64,000 nt of DNA from Hyphomonas sp. (GTDB lineage Bacteria > Pseudomonadota > Alphaproteobacteria > Caulobacterales > Hyphomonadaceae): the NCBI RefSeq assembly GCF_016125515.1, contig NZ_WGLO01000005.1, positions 62,001 through 126,000 of the forward strand, in the 5' to 3' direction. Shown here in pieces: positions 43,144-51,564 of the stretch. The position numbers were made by a program, and so were the translations under genes. The notes beneath the pieces are model-generated. The model was not told where the DNA came from. It searched no databases and saw nothing but the letters and a program-made list of their open reading frames with translations. Position 1 is the stretch's first letter. Each line of letters opens with the position of its first letter.

Positions 43144-44691
43144 CTAAACGATCCGGCTGGTCTTGTTGCCCCAGTAGCGGTCGCGGATCAGCCGCTTGTA
43201 CAGCTTGCCGGTCGGGTGGCGCGGCAGTTCTGGATCGAAGTCGATGCTCTTCGGGCATTTGATCTTTGACAGGTTGGCCTGGCAGAAGGCCATCAGCTCA
43301 GCCGCCAGTTCTTCCGAATGCGCAATGCCTGGCATCGGTTGCACCACAGCCTTCACCGCTTCGCCGAACTCCTCGTCCGGCACACCGATCACGGCGCAAT
43401 CGGCCACTTTCGGGTGGGTGATCAGGATGTTCTCGCATTCCTGCGGATAGATGTTCACGCCGCCGGATATGATCATGAAGGCCTTGCGGTCCGTGAGGTA
43501 GAGGAAACCGTCCTCGTCCACCTTGCCGACATCGCCCAGTGACGACCAGTCGGGGTGTTTCGGGTTCAGCGCGGCTTTGTTCTTCTCGGGGTCGTTATGA
43601 TAGTTCGGTGGCGTGGTGCCTCCGAAATACACCTGGCCCTCTTCGCCCACCGGCACTTCGTCGCCATTCTCGTCGCAGATGTGCAGCTCGCCCATAATCG
43701 CGCGGCCGACCGTGCCCTTGTGGGTCATCCAGTCCGGGCTTTTCACCCAGGTCATGCCGTTGCCTTCAGAGCCGGCATAATACTCGTCGATCACCGGGCC
43801 CCACCAGGCGATCATCTGTTCCTTCACCGGCACAGGGCAGGGCGCCGCAGCATGGATCGCAAACTTCAGGCTGGAGACGTCGTACGATTTGCGCACGTTT
43901 TCGGGTAACTTCAGCATCTTCACAAACATCGTCGGCACGAGCTGCGAGTGAGTGACCTTGTACTTCTGGACAAGGCTCAGGTAGGCCTCGGGCTCGAACT
44001 TCTCCATGATCACCAGCGTCGCGCCGATCCGCGTGAACGTCATGCACCAGCGTAGCGGCGCCGCGTGATACAGCGGGGCGGGGGAGAGGTAGATCGAGTC
44101 AGCATTCGCACCGGACATCACCTTCGCAATCTGGATCAGCGCATTGTCCGCATCGATAGGCAGGTCCGGCTGCAGCGGCGGGCGAATGCCTTTCGGACGG
44201 CCGGTCGTGCCGGAGGAATAGAGCATGTCGGTGCCGGCCATCTCGTTGGCAATTGGCGTTGTCGGATAGGTCGCCGTCAGCGTCTCGAGCGACTTGAACC
44301 CCTCGATCGTGCCGTCGATCGACCAGCAATCGGTCAGCCCTGTCGCGGCTTTCACTTCCTTCGCCACGCTGGCCTTGCTCGCACCGGCGATCAGCAGTTT
44401 CGCGCCCGAATCCTCGATGATGTAGCCCACTTCCGGTGTCGTCAGGCGCGAGGAGACGGCCACGTAGTAAAGCCCCGCCCGCTGCGCCGCCCAGCAGACT
44501 TCGAAATACCGGGGCGAGTTCTCGGCGAAGATCGCGATCGTGTCGCCGGGATTGCAGCCTGCGGCCCGCAGTGCGTGCGCGATCCGGTTGGAGCGCTCGT
44601 CCAGCTGCTTGAAGGTGATGGTTTCACCGGTCGCGGCCATGATGATGGCGGGCTTGTCAGGATGGGTTTTCGCGTGGTGGAACGGGTGCAT
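43144..44691 (-). CDS. Acyl-CoA synthetase (AMP-binding enzyme)
   Basis: 515-residue ANL-superfamily ligase that activates a carboxylic acid with ATP and CoA. The P-loop-like motif is YSSGTTGRPKGI, followed by YAGSEGNGMTWVK (A5-like), LYLTDRKAFMIISGGVNIYPQECEN (hinge) and PTGKLYKRLIRD with the catalytic lysine. ATG 44691 is preceded by GAGGAG. The fatty acid hydroxylase, crotonase and MaoC genes nearby suggest lipid or steroid-type acid metabolism, but the substrate is not determined. Confidence 0.93.
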   Translation of the reverse strand: MHPFHHAKTHPDKPAIIMAATGETITFKQLDERSNRIAHALRAAGCNPGDTIAIFAENSPRYFEVCWAAQRAGLYYVAVSSRLTTPEVGYIIEDSGAKLLIAGASKASVAKEVKAATGLTDCWSIDGTIEGFKSLETLTATYPTTPIANEMAGTDMLYSSGTTGRPKGIRPPLQPDLPIDADNALIQIAKVMSGANADSIYLSPAPLYHAAPLRWCMTFTRIGATLVIMEKFEPEAYLSLVQKYKVTHSQLVPTMFVKMLKLPENVRKSYDVSSLKFAIHAAAPCPVPVKEQMIAWWGPVIDEYYAGSEGNGMTWVKSPDWMTHKGTVGRAIMGELHICDENGDEVPVGEEGQVYFGGTTPPNYHNDPEKNKAALNPKHPDWSSLGDVGKVDEDGFLYLTDRKAFMIISGGVNIYPQECENILITHPKVADCAVIGVPDEEFGEAVKAVVQPMPGIAHSEELAAELMAFCQANLSKIKCPKSIDFDPELPRHPTGKLYKRLIRDRYWGNKTSRIV

Positions 44692-44790
44692 GGCGGTCTC
44701 CTCGGGGGCCACCTTGTCCCGGTGGCATTTCGCGGCGAACTCTAGCGTCGCCCCCCGAACTGTCCACGATTGACCTCGCGGGAGGGGGCG

Positions 44791-45375
44791 TCAGAACGAC
44801 CGCATCCAGTAGCCCATGGCGTGCGTCTCGCTGGGCCCGCCCGGGGTCGTGGGCCAGTCGAATGTGGTCAGCAGGCCGTCCAGCTTGCGATAGCCCCGCT
44901 TGGTCCAGAACGCGTCCAGCGGCGAATGGTCCGCCGGCCTCAGCGGATGGTCCTTCGCCCGCTCGACCGCGCAGAAACAGGTGCGCTCGTATCCCCGCGC
45001 TCGTGCATGGGCTTCGCGCGCATCGAAGAAAGCATGGCCCAGCCCATGGCCCCGATAGTCCGCCAGCAGCACCGACTCGCCGAAATAGAATGTCGAGGCG
45101 AGGTCATACCCCGCTGCCGCCAGCGGCGCCGCGAACGCGTCGTGATGCCCCGTGATCGCCGAACCGGTCGCGCAGCCGACGATCCGCCCGGCCTCTGTCT
45201 CGGCGGCGACCACGAAACTGTCCTTCGCCGCCGCAAAGTCGCGCAGGTAGCGCTGCTCGTAGTCTTCTGTCCCGGCATAGAGATAAGGAAAGGCGCGAAA
45301 CACCTCGATGCGCAGCGCCGCCAGCGCAGGCAGGGCCGCCTCCAGGTCTGCGCCGGTCAGCGTTCGCGTCTTCAC
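44791..45375 (-). CDS. GNAT-family acetyltransferase
   Basis: 194 residues. The acetyl-CoA loop reads LADYRGHGLGHAFFDAREAHARA (motif A, RGxGLG), preceded by FYFGESVLL. A C-terminal FWTKRGYRKLDGL strand follows. I take GTG at 45375 because it overlaps the stop of the upstream NTF2-like gene (GTGA), in line with the coupled organisation; an ATG six codons earlier is possible. The acceptor is unknown. Confidence 0.8.
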   Translation of the reverse strand: MKTRTLTGADLEAALPALAALRIEVFRAFPYLYAGTEDYEQRYLRDFAAAKDSFVVAAETEAGRIVGCATGSAITGHHDAFAAPLAAAGYDLASTFYFGESVLLADYRGHGLGHAFFDAREAHARARGYERTCFCAVERAKDHPLRPADHSPLDAFWTKRGYRKLDGLLTTFDWPTTPGGPSETHAMGYWMRSF

Positions 45376-45770
45376 GAGACCTGCCGGATCCATTCCTTGA
45401 GATTGTAGTACGTCGTCACCCGCGTAATCGCGCCGTCCTTCACGTCGAAGAATGCGCCAGCTGGCAGGCGGTAGGTCTGTCCGTGCGCCTCGGGCAGTCC
45501 GGAATCGGTCTTCTTGTAGATGCCGTGGACGATGAACTCGGCCGCCGCGCGTGATCCGTCTGCGGACGGCATCACGACGATGTCCGTGAGCGTCTCGTTA
45601 TAGCAATCGTCCATGTGCGCAATGAACTCTGCAAACGCCTTGCGCCCGCCGCGCTTGTCGCCCTCGTTGACGAAATGGTTGATATCCTCCGCCACGCAGC
45701 CGGCCATCTTCGTCCAGTCCTTGGCGTTGAACGCGGCGTAATAGGCTTTGATCAAGTCTTGAGTCGTCAT
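45372..45770 (-). CDS. SnoaL-like/ketosteroid isomerase-related NTF2-fold protein
   Basis: 132 residues: DLIKAYYAAFNAKDWTKMAGCVAEDINHFVNEGDKRGGRKAFAEFIAHMDDCYNETLTDIVVM is a clear SnoaL-like start, and RLPAGAFFDVKDGAITRVTTYYNLKEWIRQV the end. Its ATG overlaps the stop of the fatty acid hydroxylase (ATGA), and its own stop overlaps the acetyltransferase start. An isomerase or cyclase role on a hydroxylated lipid is conceivable but unproven. Confidence 0.82.
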   Translation of the reverse strand: MTTQDLIKAYYAAFNAKDWTKMAGCVAEDINHFVNEGDKRGGRKAFAEFIAHMDDCYNETLTDIVVMPSADGSRAAAEFIVHGIYKKTDSGLPEAHGQTYRLPAGAFFDVKDGAITRVTTYYNLKEWIRQVS

Positions 45771-46696
45771 TTCGGCAGTCCTGCTTGTCCGGCCTCTTCC
45801 GGATGATCCTTGACATAGGCGCGCTTCAGCTCTGTCGACCGGGCGTGCGCCCCGTCGGGGCTCCAGCCGGGCGCATTCACCGCCCGCCCGAGCCAGCGCC
45901 ACGGGCGCAACCCGTCGCGGGCGCAGTCGCGCACCAGTCCGGCAAGCTCATGGAAGGCCAGCACGACCGGATTGTACGAGCCGACGGGTTTCACAATTCC
46001 GTATACGGGCTTTTCCCGGTCCAGTTCCGGTACGAAGCTGCCGAACATCTTGTCCCAGATGATGAACACGCCGGCATAGTTCGCATCCAGGTACCGGGGA
46101 TTGGTCGCATGGTGCACGCGGTGATGGCTCGGCGTATTGAACACCGCTTCGAACCAGCCGGGCATCCGCCCGATCGCCTCGGTATGGATCCAGAACTGGT
46201 AGAGCAGGTTCAGGCCGCCTACGAACGCAATGATATAAGGATGGAAGCCCAGCCACACCATCGGCACGCCGAGCAGGATCAGCCCCGTGAACGGCCCGAA
46301 CCAGGGCTGGCGCAGCGCGGTCGTCAGATTGTAGTGCTCGGAGGAATGGTGCGTCACATGCTCCATCCAGAACCAGCGCATCTGGTGCGCAAACCGGTGC
46401 TTCCAGTAATACACGAAGTCATACAGCAGGAAGGCCAGCGCCACCGTCCACCAGGTCATCGGCAGCGTTGCAATCCTGTACGGCCAGGCCAGTGCCATCA
46501 GCCAGGCAAACACCGCAGCGGTCAGCGTATTGACCACCAGGTTGCCCACCCCCATCGCCATCGAGGCGAAGGCATCCTTCGTCTCGTAGCGGCCTTTGGC
46601 CCGGCCGGTCTTGACCGCCCACCATTCGAGCGCCACCGACAGCACGAAGAACGGCGCGGCCAGGGTGGTCACTTCGGGCAGGGGCACAAAATCCAT
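45767..46696 (-). CDS. Sterol desaturase/fatty acid hydroxylase family protein
   Basis: 309-residue di-iron membrane hydroxylase. Histidine boxes: HRFAH, HHSSEHYN and HHRVHHATN, with a further HTEA. About four to five hydrophobic helices precede and separate them. ATG at 46696 is taken because earlier in-frame codons belong to the leader of the divergent crotonase. First gene of a coupled trio with the NTF2-like and GNAT genes. Substrate may be a sterol-like, carotenoid or fatty molecule. Confidence 0.9.
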   Translation of the reverse strand: MDFVPLPEVTTLAAPFFVLSVALEWWAVKTGRAKGRYETKDAFASMAMGVGNLVVNTLTAAVFAWLMALAWPYRIATLPMTWWTVALAFLLYDFVYYWKHRFAHQMRWFWMEHVTHHSSEHYNLTTALRQPWFGPFTGLILLGVPMVWLGFHPYIIAFVGGLNLLYQFWIHTEAIGRMPGWFEAVFNTPSHHRVHHATNPRYLDANYAGVFIIWDKMFGSFVPELDREKPVYGIVKPVGSYNPVVLAFHELAGLVRDCARDGLRPWRWLGRAVNAPGWSPDGAHARSTELKRAYVKDHPEEAGQAGLPK

Positions 46697-46822
46697 GGCC
46701 GGATCGCTAGCGAAAAATGACGGCCCCGTCACTCCCCATCCGCGCGCCTCGTCCTGCGCTTGACGGACGCAAGGGAAGGGGCCCCTTGTCGGGGCCAGCT
46801 TAACCAGACCGGAGGAATCAGC

Positions 46823-47731
46823 ATGGCCCGTCCCAAGGAATTCAAGGAAATCATTCTCGACATCGAGGACGGCATCGCCACGCTGACCCTCCATCGCCCG
46901 GACAACATGAACGCCTTCACCGGCACCATGATGTACGAAATGATCGAGGCCTTCGACATCACCGACGCCGACGACAATGTGAAGGTCGTCATCGTCACCG
47001 GGCACGGCGAGCGCGCCTTCTGCGCCGGCGCAGACCTGTCAGCCGGCGCCAAGACCTTCGACTATGACGCCCGCGCCGGCGACGGCGAGAAGGGCCGCAC
47101 CGAGTCGGTCGACATCCAGCGCGATGGCGGCGGCCGCGTCACCCTGCGCATCTTCAACAGCCTCAAGCCGGTCATCGGCGCCATCAACGGCGCCGCCGTC
47201 GGCATCGGTGTCACCATGCAGCTGCCGATGGACATCCGCATCGCCTCGGAGAATGCCCGCTTCGGCTTCGTGTTCAACCGCCGGGGCATCAACCCCGAAG
47301 CTGCCTCCAGCTGGTTCCTGCCGCGCCTGGTCGGCATCCAGCAGGCATTGGAGTGGTGCTATACAGGCCGCGTCTTCCCCGCGTCCGAAGCCCTCTCCGG
47401 CGGCCTCGTTAGCCGCGTCGTGCCGCTGGCAGACCTGATGACCACCGCGCGCGCCCTGGCCCGCGAGATAGCGGACAATACCGCGCCGGTTTCCAACGCC
47501 CTGACGCGCCAGATGATGTGGCGCATGCTCGGCGCCTCCCACCCGATGGAAGCCCATATCGTCGACTCCGCGGCCATCTACACGCGCGGCAAGACGCCGG
47601 ATGCCAAGGAAGGTGTCATGAGCTTCCTCGAGAAGCGCCAGCCGACCTATCCGGTGAAGGTGTCGGATGGCATGCCGGGCTTCTTCCCCTGGTGGGATGA
47701 GCCGGAATTCGAATGGATCGGCAACAAGTAG
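46823..47731 (+). CDS. Enoyl-CoA hydratase/isomerase family protein (crotonase)
   Basis: 302 residues. GERAFCAGADLS carries the CoA-binding loop, INGAAVGIGVTMQLPMDIRIASENARFGFVFNRRGINPEAASSWFLPRLVG the oxyanion hole and the catalytic region. GGAGGAATCAGC precedes the ATG. The GINPEAASSWFLPRLVG form is common in members of the family acting on branched or aromatic acyl-CoAs. It is divergent from the hydroxylase trio; a shared 126-nt gap holds both promoters. Confidence 0.92.
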   Translation: MARPKEFKEIILDIEDGIATLTLHRPDNMNAFTGTMMYEMIEAFDITDADDNVKVVIVTGHGERAFCAGADLSAGAKTFDYDARAGDGEKGRTESVDIQRDGGGRVTLRIFNSLKPVIGAINGAAVGIGVTMQLPMDIRIASENARFGFVFNRRGINPEAASSWFLPRLVGIQQALEWCYTGRVFPASEALSGGLVSRVVPLADLMTTARALAREIADNTAPVSNALTRQMMWRMLGASHPMEAHIVDSAAIYTRGKTPDAKEGVMSFLEKRQPTYPVKVSDGMPGFFPWWDEPEFEWIGNK

Positions 47732-47735
47732 GGCC

Positions 47736-48221
47736 ATGCAATCTCTCCTGCCTCTTGCTGAGGACATCGGCGCGCGCCTCAAGGCGCGCGGCGAGACCGT
47801 GGCGGTTTCGGAATCTTCCGCAGGCGGATTGATCTCCGCTGCCCTGTTGGCCGCGCCGGGCGCGTCTGCCTGGTATCGCGGCGGCGGGGTCATCTACACG
47901 CCGCAGGCCTTCCGCGGCTTGCTAGGGCTGCGCCGTGAGGATCTCGGCGGCATGCGCTCCTCGACCGAACCTTACGCCCGGCTCCTCGCGCGCACCATCG
48001 CCGGTAAGCTCGATGCCCATTGGGGCCTTTGCGAAACCGGCGCCTCGGGCCCCACGGGCAACGGCTATGGTGACGCCGCTGGCCACACCTGCGTGGCGCT
48101 CGCCGGTCCTGGAAAGTTCGAAGTCTCCCGCACGCTCGAAACCGGCCTCACCGACCGCCCCGAAAACATGCGCCGCTTTGCCGAGGAAGCGCTGACCCTC
48201 CTTAAGGCCGCCCTGACATGA
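47736..48221 (+). CDS. CinA-family nicotinamide-nucleotide amidase (PncC-like)
   Basis: 161 residues matching the CinA C-terminal domain alone, which deamidates nicotinamide mononucleotide. VAVSESSAGGLISAALLAAPGASAWYRGGGVIYT carries the catalytic serine region; GLCETGASGPTGNGYGDAAGHTCVAL is the second conserved part. It starts 4 nt after the crotonase stop and is probably co-transcribed. Confidence 0.88.
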   Translation: MQSLLPLAEDIGARLKARGETVAVSESSAGGLISAALLAAPGASAWYRGGGVIYTPQAFRGLLGLRREDLGGMRSSTEPYARLLARTIAGKLDAHWGLCETGASGPTGNGYGDAAGHTCVALAGPGKFEVSRTLETGLTDRPENMRRFAEEALTLLKAALT

Positions 48222-48239
48222 CCCCAACCCCTATCATCC

Positions 48240-48267
48240 TGTCATCCCGGCGAAAGCCGGAATCCAG
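48240..48267. repeat. Small palindromic intergenic repeat
   Basis: TCATCCCGGCGAAAGCCGGAATCCAG contains CCGGC-GAAA-GCCGG. This unit (GTCATCCCGGCGAAAGCCGG..TCCAG) is a widespread intergenic repeat in proteobacteria. Only one arm of the usual head-to-head pair is seen here, and I noticed no other copy in the window. Confidence 0.6.
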
Positions 48268-48327
48268 CGCGGCGCACGCCGCCCTGCATAAGCGAGTCTG
48301 AAAAACCCAAGCCCCCCAAAACCGGCC

Positions 48328-48356
48328 AGCCCGAAAGCTGCGTCCGGACGCGGGCT
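48328..48356 (-). terminator. Possible terminator of the MDR reductase gene
   Basis: On the complement, AGCCCG ... CGGGCT encloses the 12-nt palindrome GCGTCCGGACGC and is followed by GGCCGGTTTT. It lies just past the reductase stop. The T-run is short, so this is tentative. Confidence 0.35.
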
Positions 48357-48358
48357 GC

Positions 48359-49384
48359 CTAGTCCTCGCCGACCTTCACGACGCGCCGGCCGGTATTCTC
48401 GCCGCGGAACAGGCCGCAGAAGGCTTCGGGCATGGCGGTGATTCCTTCGAATTGTTCTTCCTGCGTCTTCAGGGATCCGTCCGCGATCATCCGCGCCATG
48501 GTGGAGAGCGCTTCGGGGAAGCGGCGCGCAAAGTCGAACACGACGAGGCCCTGCATGTTCACGCGGTGCGTGATAAACGGCTTGGTGTTGACGATGCCCG
48601 GGGTTTGCTCCGGGGTCAGATTATAGTCGGCCACCTGACCGGAAATGCAGATCCGCCCGTTCATTGCCATCAAGGGCAGCACGCGGTTGACCATCGCATT
48701 GCCGACATTGTCGAACAGGATATCGACGCCTGCCGGAAATTCCGCCGCGATGGCTCCGGTGAGGTCCGCCGCCGACTTGTAATTGATCGCGGCGTCAAAG
48801 CCCGCCTCTTTCACCAGCCAGTCGCACTTCGCATCCGAGCCTGCCACGCCGACCACTTTCGAGGCACCCCAGGCTTTCGCCAGTTGGCCGGCGGTCGCGC
48901 CGACCGGGCCCGCCGCAGACGTCACCAGCACCGTGTCGCCTTCCTTGAAACGTGCGACGTCCTTCATACCGAACCAGGCCGTCAGTCCGGGCACGCCCAG
49001 CACGCCGATCCAGGCCGAGAGCGGCACGCCCGGCACATCGATCACCTTGCCGATGAAGCCTTTGCCGGATTGCAGCGAATGGGTTTTCCAGCCGCCCGCG
49101 CAGAACACGTTGGTGCCGACCGGCCAGTCCGGATTGTTCGACGCGTCGATGACGCCGGCGCTGAACCCGTCCACCGGCTTGCCGAGGGGCAGGGCGGCCG
49201 CGTAGCTGTCGCCGCCGGACAGCCGCGAGCGCGTGCCGGGATCTACCGAGCACCAGACATGCCGTACACGGAATTGTCCGTCTTTCGGTTCAGGTAGAGG
49301 CAGGGTGACAAGCTCGAAATCCGAAGGCTTCGGCGGGCCGTCGCAATATTGCTTCAAGACGATCTGCTGCATGGAGGTGTCCAT
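48359..49384 (-). CDS. NADP-dependent oxidoreductase of the MDR family (LTB4DH/CurA-like)
   Basis: 341 residues. LPLPEPKDGQFRVRHVWCSVDPGTRSRLSG is typical for the leukotriene B4 dehydrogenase/prostaglandin reductase group that reduces conjugated double bonds. The cofactor motif is TSAAGPVGATAGQLAKAWG, and no zinc ligands are present. LFDNVGNAMVNRVLPLMAMNGRICISGQVADYN matches the group as well. Single gene, 30 nt downstream of the small GNAT on the same strand. Confidence 0.92.
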   Translation of the reverse strand: MDTSMQQIVLKQYCDGPPKPSDFELVTLPLPEPKDGQFRVRHVWCSVDPGTRSRLSGGDSYAAALPLGKPVDGFSAGVIDASNNPDWPVGTNVFCAGGWKTHSLQSGKGFIGKVIDVPGVPLSAWIGVLGVPGLTAWFGMKDVARFKEGDTVLVTSAAGPVGATAGQLAKAWGASKVVGVAGSDAKCDWLVKEAGFDAAINYKSAADLTGAIAAEFPAGVDILFDNVGNAMVNRVLPLMAMNGRICISGQVADYNLTPEQTPGIVNTKPFITHRVNMQGLVVFDFARRFPEALSTMARMIADGSLKTQEEQFEGITAMPEAFCGLFRGENTGRRVVKVGED

Positions 49385-49414
49385 CTTTCGGGGGTGTCGG
49401 GGCGGGCGGCGCGG

Positions 49415-49729
49415 TCAGGGGATCTCGCCCGGCCCGATAGTGAAAAGGTTCGCCCATTCGGGATGCTTGGCATATTGGCCGCGCACATAAGGGCAGACGG
49501 GGATGATCTTGAAACCGTTGGTGCGGGCATCCTCGAGCATGAAATCGAGCAGCGCCCGCGCGACGCCTTGTCCGCCCATCGCCTCGGGCACGCCGGTATG
49601 GTTGGCGCTGATCACACCGGCGCGGGGATGCGTGTAGGTGATCTCGCCCTCGGCATCGATGCCATCGATACGCGCGACGTAGCGGCCTTTGCGGGGTCCG
49701 TCTTCCTTGGTGATGACGATGTCGGTCAT
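49415..49729 (-). CDS. Small GNAT acetyltransferase (YjdJ/NATD1-like)
   Basis: 104 residues containing the compact acetyltransferase domain: GEITYTHPRAGVISANHTGVPEAMGGQGVARALLDFMLEDARTNGFKIIPVCPYVRGQYAKHPEWANL. GGQGVA is the CoA loop and PVCPYVRGQYAKHPEW the family-specific end. Acceptor unknown. It may be co-transcribed with the MDR reductase gene. Confidence 0.88.
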   Translation of the reverse strand: MTDIVITKEDGPRKGRYVARIDGIDAEGEITYTHPRAGVISANHTGVPEAMGGQGVARALLDFMLEDARTNGFKIIPVCPYVRGQYAKHPEWANLFTIGPGEIP

Positions 49730-49811
49730 GCGCTTGCCTTCTTCCCCTGCCGGGCTTCAGGGAACCTGCCCGACATCGCGGCGGCAATCCAGTGCTTCGG
49801 TCGCGGCACGG

Positions 49812-50399
49812 CTAGCGCGCGGCGATCACGGCGCACGCCTTGGCGAGCGCTTCGGGGTAGAGCTTGTGCTCGGCGGGAAGTGTCCGCGCGGCCAGCGTCT
49901 CTGCCGTGTCGCCCGGCAAGATGGGCACGCGGGCCTGCGCGATGATCTCGCCTTCATCGACTCCGGCGCTGACCCAGTGGACGGTGCAGCCAGCTTCGGT
50001 ATCGCCGGCATCAAGGGCGCGCTGGTGGGTGTCGAGCCCCTTGTACTTCGGCAACAGGGACGGGTGGATGTTGATCATCCGGCCTTCCCAGCGTTTGACG
50101 AACCAGGGCGTCAGCACCCGCATGAACCCGGCGAGCGCGATGACCTCGACGCCGGCGCCGCGCAAGGTTGAGTCGACATGGAACTCGAAGGCTTCCCGGT
50201 CCTTGCCGTAGGTCTTGTGGTCGATAGCCAGCGCGGCGACGCCCGCCGCTTCGGCGAATTGCAATCCGGCGGCGTCCGGGCGGTTGGACAACACGAGCAC
50301 TGGCTCGGCCGGGTAGGCCGGGTCCCTGGCGGCGCGCAGCAGAGCTTCCATGTTGGAGCCGCGGCCCGAGATGAGGATCGCGAGCCTCAGCCGCGTCAT
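49812..50399 (-). CDS. purN: Phosphoribosylglycinamide formyltransferase
   Basis: Third step of purine synthesis, formyl transfer from 10-formyl-THF to GAR. 195 residues: LAILISGRGSNMEALLRAA, VLSNRPDAAGLQFAEAAGV, ALAGFMRVLTPWFVKRWEGRMINIHPSLLPKYKGLDTHQRALDAGDTEAGCTVHWVSAGVDEGEIIAQ carry the catalytic Asn, His and Asp. The start overlaps the purM stop by 4 nt. Confidence 0.97.
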   Translation of the reverse strand: MTRLRLAILISGRGSNMEALLRAARDPAYPAEPVLVLSNRPDAAGLQFAEAAGVAALAIDHKTYGKDREAFEFHVDSTLRGAGVEVIALAGFMRVLTPWFVKRWEGRMINIHPSLLPKYKGLDTHQRALDAGDTEAGCTVHWVSAGVDEGEIIAQARVPILPGDTAETLAARTLPAEHKLYPEALAKACAVIAAR

Positions 50400-51421
50400 G
50401 CCGGCTTGAGCCCGCCGATCACGCGCGGCACTTCGCCTGCGGCGACCAGGTCGCCCAGAACGCTGTCGACGTCCGCACGGGCAACGGCCAGCACCAGGCC
50501 GATGCCCATGTTGAAGGTGCGGTGCATCTCGTCATCGGTGACGCCGCCGGCCTCCTGCAGCCATCTGAACACCGGCAGGGGCTCCCAGCTGGCGCGGTCG
50601 ATGTGGGGCACAAGGCTGTCCGGACACATGCGCGGGGTGTTCTCGGTCAGGCCGCCGCCGGTGATGTGGGCGAGGCCCTTGATGCGGCCGGACCGGATCA
50701 GCGGTATCACCAGCGGGGCGTAGAGCCGCGTTGGCGTCAGCAGCGCTTCGCCCAGCGTCTGGTTCGAGAAGGGCGAGTGGCCACCATAGAACAGGCCCTC
50801 GCGGGCCACGATCCGGCGGATCAGCGAATAGCCGTTGGAATGGGGGCCGGAGGAGGGGATGCCGATCAGCACGTCGCCGTCATTCATGTCGCCGTGGCGG
50901 GGCAGCACCTTGTCTCGGTCCACCGCGCCGACCACGAACCCGGCCAGATCGTAATGGCCCGGCGGGTACATGCCCGGCATCTCGGCGGTCTCGCCGCCGA
51001 CGAGAGCGCAGCCGGACTGGCGGCAGCCTTCGGCGATGCCGGCGATCACTGCTTCCGCGATCCCGCCCTCCAGTTTGCCGGTGGCGAAATAGTCTAGGAA
51101 AAACAGGGGCTCGGCGCCCTGCGCCAGAACATCGTTGGCGCACATGGCCACGAGGTCGATGCCCACCGTGTTGTGGATGCCCGTTTCGAAGGCCAGCATC
51201 AGCTTGGTGCCGACGCCGTCCGTGCCCGAGACGAGGATGGGGTCAGTGTAACCGGCCGCCTTCAGGTCGAACAGGGCGCCGAAGCCGCCGAGGCCGCCCA
51301 TCACGCCGGCGCGGGCCGTCGCCTTCGCCATCGGCGAAATGGCATCTACCAGCCGCTCGCCTGCCTCAATATCGACACCGGCATCGCGGTACGAAAGGGG
51401 CGGTTTGGAGGTCGCGTTCAT
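50396..51421 (-). CDS. purM: Phosphoribosylformylglycinamidine cyclo-ligase
   Basis: AIR synthetase, fifth step of purine synthesis. 341 residues from ATG 51421: SYRDAGVDIEAGERLVDAI, VSGTDGVGTKLMLAFETGIHNTVGIDLVAMCANDVLAQGAEPLFFLDYFATGKL, ALVGGETAEMPGMY and AHITGGGLTENTPRM are all diagnostic. Operon purM-purN. It is divergent from a DUF2066 gene, an order common in alphaproteobacteria. Confidence 0.97.
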   Translation of the reverse strand: MNATSKPPLSYRDAGVDIEAGERLVDAISPMAKATARAGVMGGLGGFGALFDLKAAGYTDPILVSGTDGVGTKLMLAFETGIHNTVGIDLVAMCANDVLAQGAEPLFFLDYFATGKLEGGIAEAVIAGIAEGCRQSGCALVGGETAEMPGMYPPGHYDLAGFVVGAVDRDKVLPRHGDMNDGDVLIGIPSSGPHSNGYSLIRRIVAREGLFYGGHSPFSNQTLGEALLTPTRLYAPLVIPLIRSGRIKGLAHITGGGLTENTPRMCPDSLVPHIDRASWEPLPVFRWLQEAGGVTDDEMHRTFNMGIGLVLAVARADVDSVLGDLVAAGEVPRVIGGLKPA

Positions 51422-51564
51422 CTGATCTGGCCCCAGTGCTTGCCCGAACCGGCGCGTTAGCATGAGGCGGACCAGAGTTCCAGTGAAGGTTCGGAAGTGA
51501 AGCTCGCGGTTTCCGGTTCAGATTGTGCCTGTTAGAAGAAGCCCAGCTAAGGAGTTCGCGTTCC

